Assembly (NCBI GenBank): GCA_964442965.1
Contig: CAYUBE010000011.1
Span: 1-28,552, forward strand
Length of the DNA stretch: 28,552 bases
Direction: 5' to 3'
DNA from: CAJAQL01 sp964442965
GTDB lineage: Bacteria; Patescibacteriota; Minisyncoccia; UBA6257; 2-01-FULL-56-20
Part shown: positions 22,256 to 28,552 of the stretch, one piece after another
How the letters are laid out: each line of letters opens with the position of its first letter
Numbering within the stretch: position 1 is the stretch's first letter
Notes under the pieces: model-generated
The model's database searches: none
The model's input: the letters and a program-made list of their open reading frames with translations, nothing else
Told to the model about the DNA's origin: nothing
Position numbers and translations under genes: made by a program

Positions 22256-23362
22256 TTATGAACTTTTCGTAACGTTCGCTGCAATACCACTCATGGTAAG
22301 AAATGCCGCGAGCGCCGTGCCGCCGTAGCTCACGAATGGCAAGGGAACTCCCGTTAAAGGGATAACGCCTGCGGTCGAAGCAATATTTACGAACGCCTGG
22401 ACCGCCACCACGGTCCCGATACCGACAAGGAGCAGGCGACCAAAACGGTCGCCCACGCGGCGGGAGTTCCAAAAAAGACGCAAGGCGAAAAGTCCGAAGA
22501 GAACAATCAAGGTGGCGGTTCCTATGAAACCGAGCTCCTCGCCGATCACCGCAAAAATGGAATCGTCGATCACGGCTGGCAGGCTCGCTTTCGTGGTCGA
22601 CTTGCCATAACCCACACCCCAGAATCCGCCGGAACCGATAGCTATGAGAGCCTGGTTCACCTGGTAATTCTGGCCCTGCGTATCGGCACTCTGATTCATG
22701 AATCCGAGAATCCGCGCACGGCGATAGGGCGTCACATAGATCACGGCGGCAATAATGAGCGCAGCCAGGAGAACAATGCCTACGAGATACCGTTTCGGCG
22801 CACCGCTCACAAAATAGACGACAAGACCAGATCCAAGAAGAATGGCAACGGTGCTCGTCGCCGGCTGGAGAATAAGAAGTCCCGCGATGAGGCCGGAGAC
22901 GATAAGAAACGGTATCAGTCCGCTCCTCAAATCATGTTCCCGCTTGAGTTTGGCGTTGCTGAGCCATGCCGCGACGTAAAGAATATAGATCAACTTCACG
23001 ACTTCCGCCGGCTGAAACTGGATGGGGCCGAATCGCAGCCAGCGGTTCGTGCTGTTGATTTCCGTACCGAAGTGCGTAAAAACAAGTGCGAGAAATATAA
23101 TACCCACGATCAGGAGCGGGAGCGCGATCTTTTTCCAGCGCTCATAAGAAACAAAATAGCCGATCAAAAATCCTACGATACCCGGAATGAGCCCGTACAG
23201 TAACTGATGCTTCAGATAAAAATAACTGTCATTGAATTGCGACTGGCCGAGTGCCGACGATGCCGACGCAAGCATGGCAAGGCCGAATACGATGAGCGCA
23301 AAAAGAATCGCAAGAAAAAAATAATCCGGCTGGCCCGTCTTTTTCAGCGAAGCGGTCGGCAT
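22256..23362 (-). CDS. ftsW: SEDS-family peptidoglycan polymerase (FtsW/RodA)
   Basis: The 368-residue protein has about ten membrane helices and the SEDS signatures: YFLAILFALIVFGLAMLASAS in helix 1, NSTNRWLRFGPIQFQPAEVVKL in the first conserved loop, GFWGVGYGKS and the C-terminal PLPFVSYGGTALAAFL. SEDS proteins polymerise lipid II into glycan strands together with a class B PBP, here most likely MrdA. Placement next to murG favours FtsW; RodA cannot be excluded by sequence alone. The ATG at 23362 lies 3 nt after the amidohydrolase stop, so the two are co-transcribed. Confidence 0.92.
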   Translation of the reverse strand: MPTASLKKTGQPDYFFLAILFALIVFGLAMLASASSALGQSQFNDSYFYLKHQLLYGLIPGIVGFLIGYFVSYERWKKIALPLLIVGIIFLALVFTHFGTEINSTNRWLRFGPIQFQPAEVVKLIYILYVAAWLSNAKLKREHDLRSGLIPFLIVSGLIAGLLILQPATSTVAILLGSGLVVYFVSGAPKRYLVGIVLLAALIIAAVIYVTPYRRARILGFMNQSADTQGQNYQVNQALIAIGSGGFWGVGYGKSTTKASLPAVIDDSIFAVIGEELGFIGTATLIVLFGLFALRLFWNSRRVGDRFGRLLLVGIGTVVAVQAFVNIASTAGVIPLTGVPLPFVSYGGTALAAFLTMSGIAANVTKSS

Positions 23363-23365
23363 GCG

Positions 23366-24880
23366 TTATCGTTTTACGGCATGGCGAAGAGCCTGGCCGG
23401 CAAAAATATTTTGGAACTCGCCGTTTTTCACCGCAACCTTGCCGTTCACAATCGTGAATCTGAATTCTCCATTTTTGAAACACACAAGATCGGCAAAATT
23501 TCCCTCTTTGATCTCGCCCCGCAACGCCAGATCGAACTCCCGCGCCGGATCGCGGGTAATCTTCCGAATAGCCTCTTCGAGCGGCAGAAGGCCGTGTTCA
23601 GCCAGCGAAAGGAACGTACTGAAGGTCGAGGTGGTACGTTCGGTTTTGAGCTGTTTTCGCCCCTTGATCTCACCGAAGCTCGGTGCGTTCGAGGCAATAA
23701 AGCTGCGTGGGTCCACGAGGGCCTGCCGCGCAAGATCTTCATCGATCACTTTTGCAAGAATAATGCCGCGAAGGCGAGTCTCCGCCATGAGGCGAAGCAT
23801 GATCTCGCGCGCATCCATGATGCCGTAGATAAGGCCGATTTCTTGCAAAGATTTACCGACAAGGAAATCATTGCCCGGCGCCTGAGCGACCGTCGTGCGC
23901 TCGGCGCGAATCGGTTCCATTTCCTTTAAAATTCTTTTTACAAGCCACGGATCGGCGATATTCGCAAGCATTTTTGCCGTGCCGCCATTCTGCGCCCAGA
24001 TCGGCAGAAAAGTATAGATCGGCAAGAGCATCGTGTCGAACGGATAGATGTCGAAATGAAAATCCACGGAGGGCGGCAACGCTCCGATACATTCCAATGC
24101 AGCAACATATTCTTTTTTTGATTGCGCGAGCGGCACCAGATGGTTCACTAATGTTTTCACGCGGGAATCCCCCGTCAAGGCGATGGTTTCACCGATCGAT
24201 CCCACAAGACCCGAACCGAGATCCCGCAGATGTGTTGCATAGACCCCCCTGAATTCTTTGACCACGGCGACGAGTGTTTTGAGTTCTGCGGGCGTGGCGC
24301 TCCGCCCGTGCACATAGCCCAGCCCCGTCGAACAGCCAAAGGCACCTTCCCGCAAAGCCCGGCGGAGCGTTTCTGAAAAAACATTCAACTCATTCTTACT
24401 GAGATCTCTTAATTCATCTCCCACTAGCGCACGGCGCACGGTCGAATGGCCGACAAGCGTTCCGAAATTCACGCCGAGAGGCCGCTTGTCGACCGCCGCA
24501 AGAAATTCCGCCATGCTGTGCCAATTTACGTTCACCTTCTCTTCCGCACCTCCCCACTTTCGCACTGACTCGAGCGAACCATAGAGAAGCGGCGCAAGCG
24601 ATGATCCGCACATGCCGCCGAAGATCGTTGTCACACCCTGTTTCAAAAAATCGTCCTGGCTCGGATAGTCGAACAACGTGAGATAATGATCTGAATCAGT
24701 ATTCACATCAATAAAACCCGGCGAAAGATATGCGCCCTGGCCGTCCAAAACCTCATCCGCTTTTTTATTGGGAAAATGACCGATCGCCGATATCTTGTCG
24801 CCGGCGATGAACACGTCCATCGGCTCGGGAAAATCCCGCACCCCGCCGAGAATCTGTACATTTCGAATAAGGAGGGTCAT
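23366..24880 (-). CDS. D-aminoacylase-like amidohydrolase with altered metal site
   Basis: This 504-residue protein belongs to the amidohydrolase/D-aminoacylase superfamily: an N-terminal beta-sandwich half (LLIRNVQILGG, DVFIAGDKI), PGFIDVNT, GVTTIFGGMCGSSLAPLL, LVGHSTVRRAL, FGCSTGLGYVHGR, YATHLRD, and a C-terminal half with GNFADLVCFKNGEF. In D-aminoacylases PGFID is followed by H-x-H; here it is Asn60-Thr-Asp62, so the first two metal histidines are lost while later histidines (VGH, ATH, VNH) remain. The natural role may be trimming D-amino-acid-containing wall peptides, or be non-catalytic. It leads the operon with ftsW and murG, and a perfect TGC-TATAAT lies 10 nt before the ATG. Confidence 0.82.
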   Translation of the reverse strand: MTLLIRNVQILGGVRDFPEPMDVFIAGDKISAIGHFPNKKADEVLDGQGAYLSPGFIDVNTDSDHYLTLFDYPSQDDFLKQGVTTIFGGMCGSSLAPLLYGSLESVRKWGGAEEKVNVNWHSMAEFLAAVDKRPLGVNFGTLVGHSTVRRALVGDELRDLSKNELNVFSETLRRALREGAFGCSTGLGYVHGRSATPAELKTLVAVVKEFRGVYATHLRDLGSGLVGSIGETIALTGDSRVKTLVNHLVPLAQSKKEYVAALECIGALPPSVDFHFDIYPFDTMLLPIYTFLPIWAQNGGTAKMLANIADPWLVKRILKEMEPIRAERTTVAQAPGNDFLVGKSLQEIGLIYGIMDAREIMLRLMAETRLRGIILAKVIDEDLARQALVDPRSFIASNAPSFGEIKGRKQLKTERTTSTFSTFLSLAEHGLLPLEEAIRKITRDPAREFDLALRGEIKEGNFADLVCFKNGEFRFTIVNGKVAVKNGEFQNIFAGQALRHAVKR

Positions 24881-24882
24881 AA

Positions 24883-24910
24883 CACTATGAATTATAGCAT
24901 TTCAGAATTA
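24883..24910. repeat. Octamer-type word with built-in extended -10
   Basis: CACTATGAATTATAGCATTT and following bases resemble the octamer blocks at 6377 and 14354. On the minus strand it contains TGC-TATAAT (24891-24899), the promoter of the amidohydrolase operon. Confidence 0.6.
24891..24899 (-). promoter_or_regulatory. Extended -10 promoter of the amidohydrolase-ftsW operon
   Basis: A perfect TGC-TATAAT ends 10 nt before the ATG at 24880. It lies within an octamer-type repeat. Confidence 0.65.
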
Positions 24911-24941
24911 TTTTTACTTTCCGATCGCGAAATTTAAAAAG

Positions 24942-24971
24942 TTGATTGCCGCATCTCACCTCTGGTATACT
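24942..24971 (+). promoter_or_regulatory. Promoter of the thioredoxin-like gene (leaderless)
   Basis: TTGATT (24942-24947) and TATACT (24966-24971, preceded by TGG) are 18 nt apart. The ATG at 24979 follows 7 nt later. This is the clearest leaderless promoter in the window, with -35, extended -10 and no ribosome-binding site. Confidence 0.65.
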
Positions 24972-24978
24972 TATTCCC

Positions 24979-25410
24979 ATGAATGAACATGCAAAAAAGC
25001 AGGTAGCTCATGAAAAAAGCATCAAAAAGATGAGAATTGCGATCTGGATCCTCGTCGGGATCGCGGTCATTGCGGGAGCATTCCTCTATATAAAAACCAT
25101 CCCGCCACCAAGCGGGCTATACGATGCCTTCGCAAAATGTATTTCAAACACCAGCACAACTTTCTTCGGCGCGTTCTGGTGCCCGCATTGCCACGACCAA
25201 AAGAACGAATTCGGAAATTCAGCCCAATATCTCCCCTATGTCGAATGCTCTCTGCCTGACGCTTCGGGACAGACAAAGGTTTGTATCGATAATAAAATCC
25301 AAGAGTATCCGACGTGGCGGTTCCCTGACGGCTCGGAAGCAAGCGGTGTCCAGTCCCTCCAAACACTCGCCCAAAAAACCGGCTGCCCCCTGCCGACAAG
25401 CACGAATTAG
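24979..25410 (+). CDS. Membrane-anchored thioredoxin-like protein (CPHC)
   Basis: The 143-residue protein has one N-terminal membrane helix (about 21-39) and an external thioredoxin-like domain with the redox centre FWCPHC (Cys68, Cys71). YPTW at the cis-Pro position follows, then a conserved-looking end TLAQKTGC. It resembles the thioredoxin half of bacterial VKOR proteins and would oxidise or shuffle disulfides in exported proteins, or receive electrons for the DsbB-like protein encoded next. I take the ATG at 24979, because the promoter ends 7 nt before it, over the in-frame ATG at 24946. The stop TAG is the first triplet of a heptamer spacer. Confidence 0.85.
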   Translation: MNEHAKKQVAHEKSIKKMRIAIWILVGIAVIAGAFLYIKTIPPPSGLYDAFAKCISNTSTTFFGAFWCPHCHDQKNEFGNSAQYLPYVECSLPDASGQTKVCIDNKIQEYPTWRFPDGSEASGVQSLQTLAQKTGCPLPTSTN

Positions 25411-25463
25411 CCAATAGTAACTAGTCCCTGGCCACTAGCGGCTAATAACTAATATCTATCCTA
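25408..25463. repeat. TAGNNAC heptamer spacer from stop codon to start codon
   Basis: Eight 7-nt units in perfect phase (TAGCCAA, TAGTAAC, then TAGTCCC, TGGCCAC, TAGCGGC, TAATAAC, TAATATC, TATCCTA) fill the gap. The first unit starts with the TAG stop of the thioredoxin-like gene and the last ends in the A of the ATG at 25463. Stops occur in all six frames. It shares TAGTCCC/GGGACTA and TAGCCAC words with the flanks of the four-helix-bundle gene. Confidence 0.92.
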
Positions 25464-26032
25464 TGACTCCCATAGTCCAGAACGCCACCGACATCCTGTC
25501 CTTTTTTACGCTTCTTGCGGATGTTCTGGCTATTTTTCTTTTTGTGCTCGCTACGACATCGCTCCGTGATCGCGGCTGGGGCAAGCGCGTCGGCGCATTC
25601 TTCGGCAAATATGCCGTCCTTTTTTCTTTTATCATTGCAGTTGGCGGCGTCGTCGGCAGCCTGTTCTACTCCGAATTCGCGCATTTCCGGCCCTGCCTGC
25701 TCTGCTGGATCGAACGCGGGTTTCTCTATACCGATGCTGTCATCTTCATCGTTGCCATGCTCGCACGAAAAGAAGAACACGTGCGCCTCTATGGAAATTT
25801 TGTGAGGAACTGCGCAATCGTTCTTTCGAGCGCCGGATTTTTGGTAAGCGCCTATCATTCTTACCTGCAACTCGGTGGCTCGTCGTTCATCGATTGCTCT
25901 GCTGTGGGCGTAAGCTGTGAGTATGTCTACTTCATGGAATACGGTTACATCACAATCCCCATAATGGCACTGACCGCTTTCGCGCTCGTTATCCTTTTCA
26001 TGGTCTTCCACAAGAGAAATTCGGGGATCTAG
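25463..26032 (+). CDS. DsbB/BdbC-like disulfide oxidoreductase
   Basis: The 189-residue protein has five predicted membrane helices. The loop after the second carries FRPCLLCWIERGF (Cys78-x-x-Cys81), the quinone-coupled pair of DsbB. A second external loop carries Cys145 and Cys152 (DCSAVGVSCEYVYF), the pair that oxidises a thioredoxin-fold partner. The tail YGYITIPIMALTAF matches BdbC-type proteins. With the upstream CPHC protein it forms a complete disulfide-forming pair. There is no ribosome-binding site; the ATG directly follows the heptamer spacer, so co-transcription with the partner is likely. Confidence 0.9.
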   Translation: MTPIVQNATDILSFFTLLADVLAIFLFVLATTSLRDRGWGKRVGAFFGKYAVLFSFIIAVGGVVGSLFYSEFAHFRPCLLCWIERGFLYTDAVIFIVAMLARKEEHVRLYGNFVRNCAIVLSSAGFLVSAYHSYLQLGGSSFIDCSAVGVSCEYVYFMEYGYITIPIMALTAFALVILFMVFHKRNSGI

Positions 26033-26069
26033 AACCCATTTCAAAAACCGCCTTTGGCGCGAGCGACCA

Positions 26070-26357
26070 TTATCCTATTTTCTTTTCCAGGACATCAACG
26101 CGAATTTCCAACGCGGCGACCCGCTCGTAGTCATCGGCTTGCTTGATGGATTTTTTAATCTTCTGAAGTTCTTGAGTAATATTATAAAATCCATTTTCCA
26201 TCCGTTCTTCGATAGAATCCACGCGTTTTTCAAGCCTTTCGACCCGAAGCTCAAGTGCCTGCAGGCGTTCTTCTATACTTTGCGTCCGGCGGGCTACATC
26301 TAAAAATCCTTCCTGGATCATGACCGCCAGCACATCCAACGTTATTTTTCTATTCAT
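26070..26357 (-). CDS. Coiled-coil protein (unknown function)
   Basis: The protein is almost entirely coiled coil: after a short head MNRKITLDVLAVMIQEGFLD, heptads run to the end (IEERLQALELRVERLEKRVD, LEIRVDVLEKKIG). Such 90-100-residue proteins with an LAVMIxxGF head are, from memory, common in CPR genomes, perhaps as partners or antitoxin-like adaptors; nothing here shows a role. I prefer the ATG at 26357 because TATGAT ends 7 nt before it; the alternative ATG at 26369 adds four residues. It converges with the DsbB gene and lies downstream of the Nramp gene's reading direction start region without sharing it. Confidence 0.65.
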   Translation of the reverse strand: MNRKITLDVLAVMIQEGFLDVARRTQSIEERLQALELRVERLEKRVDSIEERMENGFYNITQELQKIKKSIKQADDYERVAALEIRVDVLEKKIG

Positions 26358-26418
26358 GACTGAAATCATAATAAAAGATATGACGAACGCAAGATTTATT
26401 TAATAAAAATTTAATCTA

Positions 26419-27711
26419 TCAAAGCGTCACGAACATGCCGATTGCCGCCACGAGCATGAGAACGAATGTCAACCAGAGGAAAATTTTTGAAAGCCATCCG
26501 CTTCGATGTTCGCCCATGATTTTTCTATTCGAAGAAACGACGGCGATGATCGCGATCAACGGGACCGCAACAACGCCGTTCAGGACCGCCGTCACGATGA
26601 GGGCCTTGATGGGATCAATGCCGACGAAATTGATGAGAAGGCCGATGAGGGTTGCAACCGTGATAACGCCATAGAAGCCATGCGCCTCGCGGAACTTGCG
26701 GTAGAGCCCTTCATGCCAACTGAATGCTTCGGACAGGGCGTAAGCCGCGGAACCGGCGAGCACCGGAACGGCGAGCAAACCGAGTCCCACGATGCCAATC
26801 GCAAAAATCAGTTCTGCAAGAAAGCCAGCGTGAGGAAAGGTATGCACCAAAGGCGCAAGCGCTTTTGCGGCGTCAGCCGCCGTCCCGATATTCGTGACAC
26901 CGCTCGCGTGCAATACAGTTGCGGTCGCAAGGATGATGCACCACGTGACGCACTCTGAGATAAACATGCCAAGCGCATTATCCGTCCGCATGTCACGAAT
27001 GAATTTTTTTGACACGCCTGGTTTCGTGTTCGTGCCGCTCCCGACCTCTTCCTCGACCTCTTCCGACGCCTGCCAGAAAAACATATAAGGCGATATGGTC
27101 GTTCCCGCAACGCCAACCAGGATGAAAAGGAAAGCGAAACTCATGCTGATGTGCGGCAGAAACGTCGCAATAAGGATCTCGTGCCATGGCTCGTGAACCA
27201 GAAAAACCACGGCAGGATAGACCAATAAGCTCGCGGCGAGCCATTTTAAAATGCGCGCATAGGTCCGATACGGTATCCATATCTCAAGGAGAAGCATAAG
27301 CGCCGTAAAGAGCAGGGTGATCACCACAAATGGAATCGGGAAGATCAGCCGCACGGCCGACGCCATGGCGCCGATGTCCGCACCGATGTTCACGGTGTTC
27401 GCGATAAGAATGAGCGTAACGGCGGCAAATAGTATTTTTTTACTATAGTTTTCCCGAATTACCTGTGCGATCCCCTTTTTCGTCACTGCCCCGATCCGTG
27501 CGCATGCTTCCTGCACGGCAGTCATAAAAGGATATAGAAAAACGGCGGCCCACAGCTGGCCGTAGCCAAACTGTGCGCCCGTTTGGGAATAGGTCGCGAT
27601 ACCCGACGGATCATCGTCTGCGGCACCCGTAATGAGACCGGGACCGAGAATTCGGAAAATTCTCGGCAGCCGATGTCTCAATTTCTTTTTATGTTCGTTT
27701 TTTTCTTTCAT
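26419..27711 (-). CDS. Nramp-related divalent metal transporter
   Basis: The 430-residue protein has about 11 membrane helices of the Nramp fold. The TM1 region reads GPGLITGAADDDPSGIATYS, where Nramp has DPGN, giving Asp34-Pro-Ser-Gly. The TM6 region reads GTTISPYMFFWQASEE, where Nramp has the metal-binding MPH; here Ser207-Pro-Tyr209. Loss of the methionine and histidine argues against classic Mn/Fe transport and fits the Nramp-related group, some of which carry magnesium. The acidic loop after TM6 (SEEVEEEVG) is typical of these. It is divergent from the 73-residue membrane protein across a 59-nt gap of AATTGTA words. Confidence 0.85.
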   Translation of the reverse strand: MKEKNEHKKKLRHRLPRIFRILGPGLITGAADDDPSGIATYSQTGAQFGYGQLWAAVFLYPFMTAVQEACARIGAVTKKGIAQVIRENYSKKILFAAVTLILIANTVNIGADIGAMASAVRLIFPIPFVVITLLFTALMLLLEIWIPYRTYARILKWLAASLLVYPAVVFLVHEPWHEILIATFLPHISMSFAFLFILVGVAGTTISPYMFFWQASEEVEEEVGSGTNTKPGVSKKFIRDMRTDNALGMFISECVTWCIILATATVLHASGVTNIGTAADAAKALAPLVHTFPHAGFLAELIFAIGIVGLGLLAVPVLAGSAAYALSEAFSWHEGLYRKFREAHGFYGVITVATLIGLLINFVGIDPIKALIVTAVLNGVVAVPLIAIIAVVSSNRKIMGEHRSGWLSKIFLWLTFVLMLVAAIGMFVTL

Positions 27712-27746
27712 GATTGTAAATTGTCCGAATTAAAAATTGTAAATTA
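27711..27746. repeat. AATTGTA-type word block between divergent genes
   Basis: ATTGTAAATTGT and AAAATTGTAAATTA flank a short GTCCGAATT centre; spacing of the words is about 7 nt. It lies between the Nramp start and the promoter of the plus-strand gene, and contributes TTGTAA (27737-27742), a possible -35 box. Confidence 0.65.
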
Positions 27747-27764
27747 TTCCTCATATGCTAAAAT
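27737..27764 (+). promoter_or_regulatory. Promoter of the small membrane protein (leaderless)
   Basis: TTGTAA (27737-27742), 16-nt spacer, TAAAAT (27759-27764) preceded by TGC; the ATG follows 6 nt later without a ribosome-binding site. Confidence 0.55.
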
Positions 27765-27770
27765 AATACC

Positions 27771-27992
27771 ATGAAAAAATTTCAAACCGTCATCGGTACG
27801 CTCGTGGGAATCATGTGTCTTGTCCTCGCCATAATTTATTGGACCACGCCGGCCGGCTCGCTTCCGACATGGCTCCCGGGATTTGCCATCGGCGACGGGG
27901 CGGTTCATGTGAAACACGGCGTCGTCGCATTCATCGTTGCCCTCGCCGCTTTTGCTTATGCATGGTTTTCGAGCGGAAAGAAAAAAAAGTAA
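27771..27992 (+). CDS. Small two-helix membrane protein (unknown function)
   Basis: The 73-residue protein has two hydrophobic helices (about 6-26 and 47-67), an external Pro/Gly-rich loop (TTPAGSLPTWLPGF) and a cytoplasmic KKKK tail. No family is recognised; similar short hairpin-type membrane proteins are common in CPR genomes from memory. An extended -10 box 6 nt before the ATG, normal codon structure and a terminator 4 nt after the stop support a real gene. Confidence 0.7.
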   Translation: MKKFQTVIGTLVGIMCLVLAIIYWTTPAGSLPTWLPGFAIGDGAVHVKHGVVAFIVALAAFAYAWFSSGKKKK

Positions 27993-27995
27993 TCA

Positions 27996-28025
27996 ACATC
28001 GCAAGCTCCAGGGAACTTGCGATGT
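27996..28025. terminator. Hairpin terminator between convergent genes
   Basis: ACATCGCAAG pairs exactly with CTTGCGATGT over 10 bp with a 10-nt loop. On the minus strand it is followed by TTGATTACTTTTTTTT, a good terminator for the LamG gene; on the plus strand the following sequence is only moderately T-rich. Confidence 0.75.
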
Positions 28026-28037
28026 CGGGAACATCTA

Positions 28038-28552
28038 TTATTTCTCTGCGTTATAGATCGCCTGTATTTCTGCCGCCGAGAGGGCACGGTTGTAAATGCG
28101 AACGTCGTCAAGAGAACCGCTGATCACCGACGGATCCCATACCACCTGAGATAATTGCACACTCCCGGCGGTTCCCGCCAATGAACCCGAATAAGCATTC
28201 GAAACGAGAACGTTGCCGCCGTTCAGAAATACGTTCTCTGTGCCGCTTGCATAGGTAAATCCGACAAAATACCAAATGCCGGTTTGAAACGTGTAACTAT
28301 ATCCCGCTTTACCTCCCCATCCATTAACACTCGTAGTAAAATACGGTATGATGCCGGTAGTATTCAGACGCATTCCGTAGTCGCTGTTTTTCATCAGGAG
28401 ACTGCCTCCTGTTGTGACCGCATTGAATTTTACCCATCCAACGACAGACAATCCTCCAAAATTTGAACTCTGCAATGTTGTGTTTGTTGGAATATTCACA
28501 TAGTCATCCGTCCCGTCAAAACTCCCTGCAGAGGGTCCCACCTTGCCACTGG
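28038..28552 (-). CDS. LamG (concanavalin-like) domain protein, C-terminus only (cut by right edge)
   Basis: The frame is open to the window edge, so the N-terminus lies outside; a GTG at 28541 is internal. The visible 171 residues form one LamG/Laminin_G_3 domain: SFDGTDDYVNIP, FGGLSVVGWVKFNA, GIWYFVGFTY, NVFLNGGNV, and the typical closing GSLDDVRIYNRALSAAEIQAIYN. Such domains occur at the C-terminus of secreted, carbohydrate-binding or adhesive surface proteins, often preceded by pilin-like or repeat regions. The protein ends right after the domain, with a terminator 13 nt beyond. Confidence 0.88.
   Translation of the reverse strand, partial: SGKVGPSAGSFDGTDDYVNIPTNTTLQSSNFGGLSVVGWVKFNAVTTGGSLLMKNSDYGMRLNTTGIIPYFTTSVNGWGGKAGYSYTFQTGIWYFVGFTYASGTENVFLNGGNVLVSNAYSGSLAGTAGSVQLSQVVWDPSVISGSLDDVRIYNRALSAAEIQAIYNAEK

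Noticed and set aside
23207..23929. 240-residue plus-strand open frame
   Set aside because: It covers parts of ftsW and the amidohydrolase on the opposite strand; highly basic, no domain.
25442..26044. 200-residue minus-strand open frame
   Set aside because: It is antisense to the DsbB-like gene, which has both cysteine pairs and membrane helices; the antisense product is charged and featureless.

Overview
The window reads as a chromosomal stretch of an uncultivated Candidatus Patescibacteria (CPR) bacterium, most likely of the Parcubacteria group. The evidence is the gene style: compact housekeeping genes with short gaps, almost no Shine-Dalgarno sequences, small ORF6N, four-helix-bundle and coiled-coil proteins, and two orphan protein types that I associate from memory with Parcubacteria. 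The standard genetic code fits every gene. I see no rRNA, tRNA, CRISPR array, IS element or prophage.

Layout. Positions 1-4314 hold a minus-strand operon read right to left: tpiA, a SIMPL/DUF541 protein, GtrA, DoxX, a family-2 glycosyltransferase, and a type IV prepilin cut by the left edge. It continues leftward from ftsQ (4426-5256), ilvE-like aminotransferase (5359-6294) and serS (6413-7726), all minus. An ORF6N gene (plus) faces an orphan gene (8579-9433, minus) that has its own promoter, hairpin leader and terminator. thrS (plus), a small orphan (minus), a GT39-type membrane glycosyltransferase (plus), rplU, a three-helix membrane protein and galT (minus) follow. A four-helix-bundle gene (15413-15772) sits between repeat-built flanks, then mrdA/PBP2, an orphan membrane protein and gltX (all minus). 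A second self-contained orphan cassette (20016-20696) is followed by the cell-wall/division group murG, ftsW and a D-aminoacylase-like amidohydrolase (minus). On the right are a thioredoxin-like plus DsbB-like pair (plus), a coiled-coil protein and an Nramp-related transporter (minus), a 73-residue membrane protein (plus), and the C-terminus of a LamG-domain surface protein cut by the right edge.

How the genes work together. mrdA, ftsW, murG and ftsQ supply peptidoglycan synthesis and division. The glycosyltransferases, GtrA and galT point to surface glycan building. The thioredoxin/DsbB pair makes disulfides outside the membrane. serS, thrS, gltX and rplU serve translation.

The most unusual signal is in the gaps. 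Many gene boundaries are built from short words repeated with a period of 7 nt (one family 8 nt): TAGNNAC, GATTCAT, TTAGAAA, AAGCGCT and AATTGTA types, plus TGTTATAA. Some form long inverted repeats. Two lie inside essential reading frames (gltX, tpiA). One set brackets the four-helix-bundle gene as direct repeats, and one fills a complete stop-to-start spacer with stops in all six frames. A second window-wide pattern is that most promoters place the -10 box only 6-10 nt before the ATG (leaderless mRNAs), while the two orphan cassettes have long structured leaders and strong ribosome-binding sites.
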